DNA from: Actinophytocola sp050699915
GTDB lineage: Bacteria; Actinomycetota; Actinomycetes; Mycobacteriales; Pseudonocardiaceae
DNA length: 29,426 nt
NCBI RefSeq assembly: GCF_050699915.1
Contig: NZ_JBOHGA010000068.1
Location: forward strand, 1 to 29,426
Direction: 5' to 3'
Positions 23,306 through 29,426 of the stretch are shown here, in pieces. The translations under genes and the position numbers were made by a program. The notes beneath the pieces were generated by a model that was not told where the DNA came from, did no database searches, and worked only from the letters and a program-made list of their open reading frames with translations. Numbering within the stretch: position 1 is the stretch's first letter; every line of letters begins with the position of its first letter.

Positions 23306-24177
23306 CCGAGACCATCCGCCTGCGTGCCCGCGTGGACGCGCCGCTGGAGACCGTGCACGGCGCGCTGACCGACGCGCGTGCCCTGCGCGTCTGGCTCGCC
23401 GAGCACGCCGAGGTCGACCTGCCGCACCGGTTCGAGTTCTGGGGTCGCTACACGCCCGACGGCGCCGAGCCGCGGCAGCGGGTGCTGCACGCCGACGACC
23501 GAACGTTGCGTCTGGAGTGGACGGTCGGCGGCGAGGTCACCACGACGGAGATCACCCTGCGGCCGGAGAACGAGCGCGCCGCCGCCACGGTCGTCGAGCT
23601 GACGCAGAGCCACGTGCCGGAGTACGAGGCCGCGGTGCGCGAGGAGGGCCTCGCCGCGCTGATGACGTTCTGGTCGCTGGCGCTCGCCGGCCTCGTCGAC
23701 TATCTCGAGGGCCGCGAGCCGGCACCGAAGTGCGACTTCACCACGAGCGAGATGCGCGCACAGGTCGACATCGCGGCCTCGCCGGAGGCGATCTACGAGT
23801 CGCTGCTGGACCCGGAGGTCTTCGCGCGCTGGTTCGGCGCGCGTGTCGAGGTCGAGCCGCACGTCGGCGGCCGCTGGGCGATGGGCGGCTTCGACGGCGG
23901 CGACATCGCGAAGCTCGTCGAGCTGGAGCCCGCGCGCAAGGTCACGATGGCCTGGCCGGAGCTGGTCACCGCGTGGGAGCTCGAGGGTGCCGCGGGCCGG
24001 ACCCGGCTCACCATCGTGCAGAGCGGGTTCGAGGGCGAGCCGCCCTACGCGAGCTGGTCCGGCTGGCTCAGCGGCCTGGCCGAGCTGCGCCGGTACCACG
24101 AGGTGCCGAACTGGCGCACGATCTGGCTCGACGTCGACATGCCCGGCATGCCCGACGACATCCTGACGATCGGCTGA
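23302..24177 (+). CDS. Tandem SRPBCC (AHSA1-like) domain protein
   Basis: 291 aa, ATG 23302 with AAGGAG 5 nt upstream. Two SRPBCC halves are present. The first (about 3-140) opens IRLRARVDAPLETVHGALTDARALRVWLAEHAEV. The second (about 150-280) opens MRAQVDIAASPEAIYESLLDPEVFARWFGARVEVEPHVGGRW. Both have the W-x-A/F 'START-like' pattern for a hydrophobic pocket, but the first is more diverged. Most AHSA1-like proteins have one domain, so this is a duplication. A small hydrophobic ligand, or a client of the neighbouring kinase, might fit; the role is unknown. Its stop overlaps the kinase start by one base (TGATG). Confidence 0.88.
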   Translation: MTETIRLRARVDAPLETVHGALTDARALRVWLAEHAEVDLPHRFEFWGRYTPDGAEPRQRVLHADDRTLRLEWTVGGEVTTTEITLRPENERAAATVVELTQSHVPEYEAAVREEGLAALMTFWSLALAGLVDYLEGREPAPKCDFTTSEMRAQVDIAASPEAIYESLLDPEVFARWFGARVEVEPHVGGRWAMGGFDGGDIAKLVELEPARKVTMAWPELVTAWELEGAAGRTRLTIVQSGFEGEPPYASWSGWLSGLAELRRYHEVPNWRTIWLDVDMPGMPDDILTIG

Positions 24178-25148
24178 TGACGCACGGGCCGGCGGTGTGG
24201 TCCAGCCAGGTATGGCGCGAGGAGGCGGTCACCTGGCTGGACGACCGGCTCGCCGCGGCCGGCGCCGCGCGGACCGGTGCGGTGAGCCAGCCGCACCTGT
24301 ACGCGTGGAGCACGGTCCTGACCGCGCCGACGACCCGCGGCGCGGTGTGGCTCAAGGCTCCCGGTCCGGAGACGGCGTTCGAGGTGGCGCTGTACGAGCT
24401 GCTCGGCTCCGTGGTGCCGGACCGGGTGCTGGAGCCGATCGCGGTCGACGTGGCGCGCGGCTGGGTGCTGCTACCGGACGGCGGCCCGACGCTCGCGGCC
24501 GACGCGTTCGACGAGTTCGCCGAGTTCCTGCCCCGGTACGGGCAGCTGCAGCGCGACCTCGCGTCGCATGTGGACACTTTGCTCGAGTTCGGGCTGGCGG
24601 ACATGCGCCCCGCCGCGATGCCCGCCCGCTTCGACGAGGCCATGGTGGTGGCCGAGCGCAGCCGGGCGACGTGCGGGGAACCGGCGGATCGCGCGGCGCT
24701 GGACCGGGTCGCCGGGCTGCGCGGGGAGTTCGTCGAGTGGTGCGCGCGGCTGGCCGAGTCGCCGGTGCCGGCGAGCCTCGACCACAACGACCTGCACGCG
24801 GACAACATCTTCGCGATGGGCACGAAGTTCTACGACTGGGGCGACGCGGTCGTGGCGCACCCGTTCGCGTCGATGCTGATGGCGCTGGGCTTCCTGAACT
24901 ACCAGCACGGTCTGACCGCGACCGATCCGGTGGTGACGCGGGCGCGGGACGCGTACCTCGAGCCGTTCACCGACCTGGCGCCGCGCGCGTCGCTGGTCGC
25001 GGAGGTCGAGCTGGCGTGCCGGGTCGCGAAGGCGGCGCGGGTGCTGGTCTGGGACCGGGCGCTCCGGGCCGGCGCGGGCGAGTTCGGCCGCGCGCCGCTG
25101 GAGACGATGCTGGCGTTGCGCGCGGACTGGATCTCGCTGGGCGCGTAA
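24177..25148 (+). CDS. APH-like aminoglycoside/hydroxyl phosphotransferase family protein
   Basis: 323 aa from ATG 24177, sharing one base with the previous stop. The kinase-fold C-lobe holds the catalytic HxDxxxxN as LDHNDLHADN (H203, D205, N210) and the metal-binding Asp D220 in FYDWGDAVVAHPF, both as in APH enzymes. The N-lobe lysine is probably K60 in GAVWLKAPG. The family phosphorylates antibiotics, choline, sugars or proteins. No feature identifies the substrate, so resistance should not be assumed. Co-transcription with the ArsR, SRPBCC and GNAT genes suggests a small-molecule response unit. Confidence 0.85.
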   Translation: MTHGPAVWSSQVWREEAVTWLDDRLAAAGAARTGAVSQPHLYAWSTVLTAPTTRGAVWLKAPGPETAFEVALYELLGSVVPDRVLEPIAVDVARGWVLLPDGGPTLAADAFDEFAEFLPRYGQLQRDLASHVDTLLEFGLADMRPAAMPARFDEAMVVAERSRATCGEPADRAALDRVAGLRGEFVEWCARLAESPVPASLDHNDLHADNIFAMGTKFYDWGDAVVAHPFASMLMALGFLNYQHGLTATDPVVTRARDAYLEPFTDLAPRASLVAEVELACRVAKAARVLVWDRALRAGAGEFGRAPLETMLALRADWISLGA

Positions 25149-25155
25149 GACTGGT

Positions 25156-25680
25156 GTGGTGATTCGCGAGGCACGACCCGAGGACCTGCCGCGGCTGCGT
25201 GAGGTGGAGCGGGCCGCCGGGACGCCGTTCCGCGACATCGGCATGGCGGCGGTCGCCGACGACGAGCCGCTCGCGGTCGAGGAGCTGGCGCAGTTCCAGG
25301 CCGACGGCCGGGCGTGGGTGTACGCCGACCCCGACGACCGGCCGGTGGCGTACCTGCTGGTGGCGGTCGTGGACGGAGAGGCGCACATCGAGCAGGTGTC
25401 GGTGGTGCCGCCGTACGCGCGCCGCGGCATCGGGCGGCGGCTCATCGAGGTGGCGCGCGAGTGGGCGGTGGCGCATGGGCTGGCGGCGCTGAGCCTGACC
25501 ACGTTCGCGGGGGTGCCGTGGAACGGGCCGTACTACGCGCGGCTGGGGTTCGAGGTGCTGCCGGTCGACCAGCTCACCGCCGGGCTGCGGTCGATCCGCG
25601 CCGCCGAGGCCGCGAAGGGCCTGGACGCGTGGCCCCGCGTAGCGATGCGCCGGCGGTTGAGCTCCGGCGCGGAGACCTAG
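25156..25680 (+). CDS. GNAT-family N-acetyltransferase
   Basis: 174 aa from GTG 25156 (GTG 25159 equally possible). IREARPEDLPRLREVERAAG is the usual GNAT start. The acetyl-CoA pyrophosphate loop appears as VVPPYARRGIGRRLIEVA, preceded by IEQVSV and followed by LSLTTFAGVPWNGPYYARLGFE. This GVPWN-PYY-GF ending is common in actinobacterial members near acetylation of small amines, but the substrate is unknown. It lies 7 bp after the kinase and ends the operon. Its TAG overlaps the stop of the opposing FAD oxidase gene by 3 bp. Confidence 0.9.
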   Translation: MVIREARPEDLPRLREVERAAGTPFRDIGMAAVADDEPLAVEELAQFQADGRAWVYADPDDRPVAYLLVAVVDGEAHIEQVSVVPPYARRGIGRRLIEVAREWAVAHGLAALSLTTFAGVPWNGPYYARLGFEVLPVDQLTAGLRSIRAAEAAKGLDAWPRVAMRRRLSSGAET

Positions 25681-26903
25681 CCGGGAAAGTTCGCCAGGTT
25701 CGCCGATGCGCGTAGGTGATCGGTGCGCACTCGGGGCGGCGGAAGGCGAGTCGGCTCGTACAGCGGCGCCAGCTCGTTCGGGCGACCCAGTACCAGGTCG
25801 CGCAGCAGCAGGCCCGCCGCGGTGCCGCCGGTCATGCCCCACTGGCCGAAGCCCGTCGCCACCCAGAGGTTGCGGCTGCCGGGGTGGTAGCGGCCCACGT
25901 GTGGCATGCCGTCCACTGTGGACATGTCACGCGCCGACCAGCGGTAGCGCGGGTCCGTCAGCCCCAGGTGCTCGCGGGCCCAGGCACCGAGCCGCCCGTA
26001 CCTCGCTCGCACGTCCACCCCCTCGCCCACTCGATAGTGCTCGCCGCCGACCACCAGCATCTCCTCACCGCCGGCTCGGGCCAGTCGTACCGAGTGGCGC
26101 GTGTCCGCGTCCAGGTACATCCCCGACAGCGTCAGCCCGGCCGGCCGCGGGCCCGCCAGAGCCAGGCCCCGCAGCTGGTTCAGCCGGGCGAAGAACGACC
26201 CGTGAGCCAGCAGCGCCGCCACGACCACCTGCCCGGCCCGCACCACGCCCGACGTCGTCCGCACCAGCGCCGGGCGCCCGGACCGCACGCCGGTCACCCC
26301 CACGCCCTCGATGATCCGGCCGCCGAGCGCCTCGATCCGTGCGGCCAGCCCGAGCAGCCACCGCCGCGGGTGGAACCTGGCCTGGTCGGCGAAGCGCACC
26401 GCGCCGGCGACCGGCAGCGGCAGGTCCACACTGTCCAGATAGGACGCTGGCAGGCCCGCGGCTCGGGCCGCCGCGGCCTCGGCGCGCAACGCGGTGCGGC
26501 GGGCCGATGAGGTCGTGTAGACGTAGCTGTCGGTCCGCTCCAGCTCGCAGTCGACGTCCAGGGCCCGGGCGGTCGACGTCACCCAGTCGAGGGCCGCGAG
26601 CTGGCTCGCCCCGAAGCGAGCGGCGGCGGCCGGGCCCCTGCGGATGGCCAGCCGGTGGTAGATCAGCCCGTGCTGGGCGGACAGCCTGGCCGTCGTCTGC
26701 CCGGCCACCCCGCCGGCCACCGCACGCGCCTCCAGCACCAGCACCGAGCGGCCCGCCTCGGCCAGCAGGTACGCGGTGGTCAGCCCGGCGATCCCGGCCC
26801 CGACCACGACGATCTCCGCCTCGACCGGCACCGCGCCGCCCGCTCGGTTCGGCGCGGGCGAGGTGTCCAGCCACAGTGCTCGGATGTCCGGCAGCTCTGC
26901 CAT
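25677..26903 (-). CDS. FAD-dependent amine/D-amino acid oxidase-like oxidoreductase
   Basis: 408 aa from ATG 26903; the longer in-frame GTG 26948 adds 15 residues without family similarity. The N-terminal dinucleotide fold is EIVVVGAGIAGLTTAYLLAEAG with VLVLEA closing the second strand. The DAO-family FAD contacts are GVAGQTTARLSAQHGL (about 65-80) and a C-terminal GFGQWGMTGGTAAGLLL that closes over the cofactor. RWSARDMSTVDGMPHVG is the substrate-side segment of gamma-glutamylputrescine/glycine-oxidase relatives. Many close homologues carry a C-terminal Rieske domain of about 100 aa; here the protein ends before any CxH motif. It probably oxidises an amine or amino acid, giving peroxide. Substrate unknown. 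Confidence 0.88.
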   Translation of the reverse strand: MAELPDIRALWLDTSPAPNRAGGAVPVEAEIVVVGAGIAGLTTAYLLAEAGRSVLVLEARAVAGGVAGQTTARLSAQHGLIYHRLAIRRGPAAAARFGASQLAALDWVTSTARALDVDCELERTDSYVYTTSSARRTALRAEAAAARAAGLPASYLDSVDLPLPVAGAVRFADQARFHPRRWLLGLAARIEALGGRIIEGVGVTGVRSGRPALVRTTSGVVRAGQVVVAALLAHGSFFARLNQLRGLALAGPRPAGLTLSGMYLDADTRHSVRLARAGGEEMLVVGGEHYRVGEGVDVRARYGRLGAWAREHLGLTDPRYRWSARDMSTVDGMPHVGRYHPGSRNLWVATGFGQWGMTGGTAAGLLLRDLVLGRPNELAPLYEPTRLPPPRVRTDHLRASANLANFPG

Positions 26904-27110
26904 GCCGCCGGGTTGCCCAGCCGAATCCGCCCGAAAACCGGGACTCACCCGAGGTCACGCGGAAGGATGAGGCTCCAGTCCCGCGACGTCACTCACCGCT
27001 CCCCCGGTGCGAACGGAGATTCGAGTAAGTTGAACCCTTTTCCACCCGGGTCGGTTTGGCGCCCGTGACCGGCGGCTATCCGGTAGGCGAGTGGCCGGTA
27101 GCCGTCTCGC

Positions 27111-27136
27111 GTTTGAAGGGTGCGCTCAGGTGGTAC
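27111..27136 (+). promoter_or_regulatory. SigB/SigF-like promoter candidate for the STAS/anti-sigma pair
   Basis: GTTT (27111-27114), a 16-bp spacer and TGGTAC (27131-27136) approximate the stress-sigma consensus of actinobacteria (GNNT, 14-16 bp, GGGTAC/T). It lies 47 bp before the GTG at 27184. This intergenic stretch (26904-27183) also holds CCGGTAG twice (27080-27086 and 27095-27101), 15 bp apart. Confidence 0.5.
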
Positions 27137-27183
27137 CTGCGTGCCATGAGACTTGTGACTGCTAGCCGCGAGGCGGTGAGACG

Positions 27184-27552
27184 GTGAATCCGGCTGAGTT
27201 GGAGGACGTGACGCCGGGAGGCTTCTCGGTTCGCGCGGAGACTCACGGCGAGGCCGTGGTGTTGGGTGTGACCGGCGAGGTGGACATGGGCACCGCGCCG
27301 GGACTGGAGGAGTCGATCAAGGGCGCTCTCGAGCGGGGGCCGAAGGTACTGGTGGTGGACCTGAGCGGGGTCACCTTCCTTGCCTCGGCGGGCATGAGCG
27401 TGCTGATCGGCGGCAACCAGCAGGCCGGGGACCGGACGAGCTTCCGGCTGGTGGCCACGGGCAACGCGACGCTACGCCCGATGGAGCTGACCGGCATCGC
27501 CGAGGAGTTCTCCGTCCATCCCACGCGGGACCAGGCGCTCGACGGGGGTTGA
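27184..27552 (+). CDS. STAS-domain anti-anti-sigma factor
   Basis: 122 aa from GTG 27184. The single STAS domain has VVLGVTGEVDMGTAPGLEESI, then VLVVDLSGVTFLASAGMSVLI. S68 aligns with the phosphorylated serine of SpoIIAA/RsbV (the DSSG position, here LASAG). Unphosphorylated forms bind an RsbW-like kinase and free a stress sigma factor; phosphorylation stops this. The RsbW-like kinase begins 1 bp after the stop, so the pair is clearly matched. No sigma factor gene is in view. Confidence 0.92.
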   Translation: MNPAELEDVTPGGFSVRAETHGEAVVLGVTGEVDMGTAPGLEESIKGALERGPKVLVVDLSGVTFLASAGMSVLIGGNQQAGDRTSFRLVATGNATLRPMELTGIAEEFSVHPTRDQALDGG

Positions 27553-27553
27553 C

Positions 27554-27982
27554 GTGAACCAGGGGCTGCAGGAGCTCGACGACGTCCAGGAGGGCGACTT
27601 GCATGTCCGGGTTCCGGCCGTCGCCGGCCGGCTCACCGGGCTGCGCCATACCCTTTCCGACTGGGCCGAGCGGGTCGGGCTCACCACGGAGGACTGCGAG
27701 GCGCTGACGCTCGCCACCTACGAGGCCATGGCCAACACAGTCGAGCACGCCTACGAGGGACAGGTACGGGGCGTGCTCGACCTGCGTGCCGTGCGCGACC
27801 ACGCCGAGGGACGGGTCGTCGTCACGGTCACCGACTACGGCCGGTGGCGCCCGCCGCCCGCCGATCCCGGCACCCGCGGGCGCGGGCTCCACCTCATCCG
27901 CGGCCTCACCCCGGACTCCGCGATCTCGCCGTCGAAGAAGGGCACGACCGTCAGCATGTCCTGGCCCCTGCCCACGTCCTGA
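27554..27982 (+). CDS. RsbW-like anti-sigma factor serine kinase
   Basis: 142 aa from GTG 27554, 1 bp after the STAS gene. The GHKL ATPase signatures are the N-box E57-AMAN61-TVEH65-A, the G1 box VTDYGRW (D94-Y-G96), the G2 box RGRGLHLIRG (109-117) and a final GTTVSMSW. Length and layout are those of RsbW/SpoIIAB-type kinases, which hold a sigma factor and phosphorylate the STAS partner with ATP. It is a compact switch module. The stress-type SDR just downstream has its own SigB/SigF-like promoter. Confidence 0.92.
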   Translation: MNQGLQELDDVQEGDLHVRVPAVAGRLTGLRHTLSDWAERVGLTTEDCEALTLATYEAMANTVEHAYEGQVRGVLDLRAVRDHAEGRVVVTVTDYGRWRPPPADPGTRGRGLHLIRGLTPDSAISPSKKGTTVSMSWPLPTS

Positions 27983-27987
27983 GGCTC

Positions 27988-28012
27988 GGTTGAGCCGGTG
28001 GATGCCGGGTAA
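27988..28012 (+). promoter_or_regulatory. SigB/SigF-like promoter of the SDR gene
   Basis: GGTT (27988-27991), a 15-bp spacer and GGGTAA (28007-28012) match the actinobacterial stress-sigma pattern well. The SDR ATG is 9 nt downstream of the -10, and no Shine-Dalgarno is present, so the mRNA would be leaderless or nearly so. Confidence 0.6.
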
Positions 28013-28021
28013 CCAGCCGCC

Positions 28022-28876
28022 ATGGCCGATCGCGACCAACCCCCGCAGACCCAGCACCCGCCGGGCGAGACCAGCGAGATGACGCCCGAGCCGCGCGACG
28101 AGATGCGCGGCTACCAGGGCCGCGACCTGCTCCGGCACCGGCGCGCGCTGATCACCGGCGGTGACTCGGGGATCGGCCGGGCCGTCGCGATCGCGTTCGC
28201 CAAGGAAGGCGCGGACGTCTCGATCGCCTACCTCGACGAGCACGACGACGCCAAGCACACCGCCGAGCTCGTCCGGGCCGAGGGCCGGATGTGCGAGCTG
28301 GTTCCCGGCGACCTCGCCTCCCGTGCGCACTGCGCCGACGTCGTCGAGCGGACCGTCGCCGCGCTGGGCGGACTGGACATCCTGGTCAACAACGTGGCCA
28401 CGCAGGAGCCGGTCTCCTCGCCGGAGGAGATCTCCGACGAGCAGTGGATGCGCACGTTCGACGTGAACATCCACAGCTACTTCCGGGTCACCGCGGCCGC
28501 GCTGAATCACCTGGGCGAGGGTGGCGCGATCATCAACACCGGCTCGGTGAACGGGTTGCGCGGCAACAAGACGCTGATCGACTACTCGGCCACCAAGGGC
28601 GCGGTGCACGCCTGGACCTACGCGATGGCCCAGGCGCTGGTCGACCGCGGGATCCGGGTCAACTGCGTCGCGCCGGGTCCGGTGTGGACACCGCTCATCC
28701 CGGCGACGTTCCCGGCGGAGCGGGTCGAGTCGTTCGGTCAACAGGTCCCCTACGGCCGGCCGGCCGACCCCGACGAGCTCGCACCGAGCTACGTGTTCTT
28801 CGCGGCGAACCAGCTGTCGTCCTACTACACGGGAGAGGTCCTGGCCGCGCTCGGCGGCGAGACCACCCCCGGCTGA
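28022..28876 (+). CDS. Short-chain dehydrogenase/reductase, general-stress type (YghA/YhdF-like)
   Basis: 284 aa, ATG 28022. A disordered Gln/Pro-rich head (DQPPQTQHPPGETSEMTPEP) precedes a classical SDR fold. This head and the following DEMRGYQGRDLLRHRRALITGGDSGIGRA are typical of the bacterial general-stress SDRs such as E. coli YghA and B. subtilis YhdF. The cofactor motif is TGGDSGIG (about 45-52), the NNAG equivalent is NNVA (123-126), N149 is present, and the catalytic residues are S175, Y188 and K192 in YSATK. PG near GPVWTPLIP follows. It likely oxidises or reduces a small carbonyl compound. A SigB/SigF-like promoter and the adjacent anti-sigma pair support a stress role. Confidence 0.93.
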   Translation: MADRDQPPQTQHPPGETSEMTPEPRDEMRGYQGRDLLRHRRALITGGDSGIGRAVAIAFAKEGADVSIAYLDEHDDAKHTAELVRAEGRMCELVPGDLASRAHCADVVERTVAALGGLDILVNNVATQEPVSSPEEISDEQWMRTFDVNIHSYFRVTAAALNHLGEGGAIINTGSVNGLRGNKTLIDYSATKGAVHAWTYAMAQALVDRGIRVNCVAPGPVWTPLIPATFPAERVESFGQQVPYGRPADPDELAPSYVFFAANQLSSYYTGEVLAALGGETTPG

Positions 28877-28887
28877 GGAGTGCTTCG

Positions 28888-29364
28888 ATGAAGGCCGACC
28901 TGCTCGGTGTCTACCTGAACGACCACCTGGCCGGGTCGACGGCGGGGCTCGCCTTGGCCCGCCGCCTGGCCGACGCGGAGGCGGACTGGGCACCGGAGCT
29001 GGGCCGTCTCTCCGGCGAGATCGCCGAGGACCGGGAGACGCTGCTGGGGCTGATGGCCCGGCTGGACGTGCCGGTCCAGCGGTACAAGAAGGTGATCGCC
29101 TGGGTCGGCGAGAAGGCCGCGCGGCTGAAGCCGAACAACCGGCTGGTCGAGCGGTCGCCGCTGAGCCGGGTGATCGAGCTCGAGACGCTGCGGCTCGGTG
29201 TGGAGGGCAAGGCGGCCGGGTGGCGGACGTTGTGCGAGGTGGCCGACACCGAGCCGCGCCTGCCGGCCGAACGGCTGGAGGAGCTCCTCGCCCGCGCCCG
29301 CCGGCAGGCCGAGGAGCTGGAGAAGCTGCGGGTCCGCGCGGTCAACGAGGCACTGGCCCGCTGA
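28888..29364 (+). CDS. Small helical protein of unknown function
   Basis: 158 aa, ATG 28888 with GAGGAG 7 nt upstream. I do not recognise a named family. It is rich in Leu, Ala, Arg and Glu, has no Cys, no signal peptide and no membrane segment, and looks all-helical. Helices appear at VYLNDHLAGSTAGLALARRLAD, SGEIAEDRETLLGLMARL, RYKKVIAWVGEKAARL, SRVIELETLRLGVEGKAAGW, and a long charged C-terminal helix (about 130-158). The pattern is that of a four- to five-helix bundle. It lies 11 bp after the SDR and is probably expressed with it, so a stress role is inferred. Confidence 0.8.
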   Translation: MKADLLGVYLNDHLAGSTAGLALARRLADAEADWAPELGRLSGEIAEDRETLLGLMARLDVPVQRYKKVIAWVGEKAARLKPNNRLVERSPLSRVIELETLRLGVEGKAAGWRTLCEVADTEPRLPAERLEELLARARRQAEELEKLRVRAVNEALAR

Positions 29365-29382
29365 CCGCCCCGCTCACCACGC

Positions 29383-29403
29383 CCATGCCGGGCCCCCGCA
29401 TGG
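29383..29403 (+). terminator. Weak possible terminator at the window end
   Basis: CCATGC (29383-29388) and GCATGG (29398-29403) form a 6-bp stem with a 9-nt GC loop, 18 bp after the last stop. It is a weak candidate, and nothing else is visible in the last 60 bases. Confidence 0.25.
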
Positions 29404-29426
29404 CGCCGAGCGGCGCAGGAGATCGC

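Noticed and set aside
27371..28993. A 540-codon minus-strand frame opposite the anti-sigma and SDR genes
   Set aside because: Antisense to three confidently identified proteins and lacking any domain of its own.

Overview
The window is about 29.4 kb of very GC-rich DNA with strongly G/C-biased third codon positions, frequent GTG starts, several apparently leaderless genes and many secreted hydrolases. This points to a filamentous actinomycete chromosome. A Pseudonocardiales- or Streptomyces-like host is likely, but the genus cannot be fixed from this sequence. No tRNA, rRNA, CRISPR array, insertion sequence or phage module was seen.

Left part (1-8.7 kb): an archaeal-type threonyl-tRNA synthetase reads leftward. 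Divergent from it is a tight rightward run: a GT-A-like glycosyltransferase, a stand-alone membrane protein matching the GT84 glycosyltransferase core of cyclic beta-1,2-glucan synthases, and a three-part ABC exporter (one ATPase, two ABC-2-like permeases). Overlapping or near-abutting start and stop codons join these five genes. A TauD/TfdA-type dioxygenase follows after 59 bp. This looks like a compact 'make and export a glycan' unit that I cannot match to a named system. It is the best candidate here for an undescribed system. A 16-bp-stem hairpin separates it from the next gene.

Middle part (8.7-19.5 kb): a large secreted subtilisin-like protease, an OsmC peroxidase-like protein, a membrane-anchored ABC1/UbiB-type kinase, a frameshifted SgcJ/EcaC-type gene, an aldo/keto reductase, a P-loop remnant of a large LuxR-type regulator, and an acyl-CoA ligase behind a QsdR-like TetR repressor with an operator-like palindrome between them. 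Next comes a collapsed cutinase (PET-hydrolase-like) pseudogene with two internal deletions, and a RibD/DHFR-like reductase. Three decaying genes within 4 kb mark this as an eroding, variable segment.

Right part (19.5-29.4 kb): a FetB-like (UPF0014) permease, and a secreted CBM2-Fn3-GH18 chitinase preceded by two copies of the 12-bp TGGTCTAGACCA-type element known from streptomycete chitinase promoters. Then come a snapalysin-like metalloprotease whose best start codon is out of frame, and an ArsR regulator / tandem SRPBCC / APH-like kinase / GNAT operon. A FAD amine-oxidase-like protein follows. The window ends with a stress module: a STAS antagonist, an RsbW-like anti-sigma kinase, an SDR and a small unknown protein. 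Two SigB/SigF-like promoter candidates lie in front of its parts.
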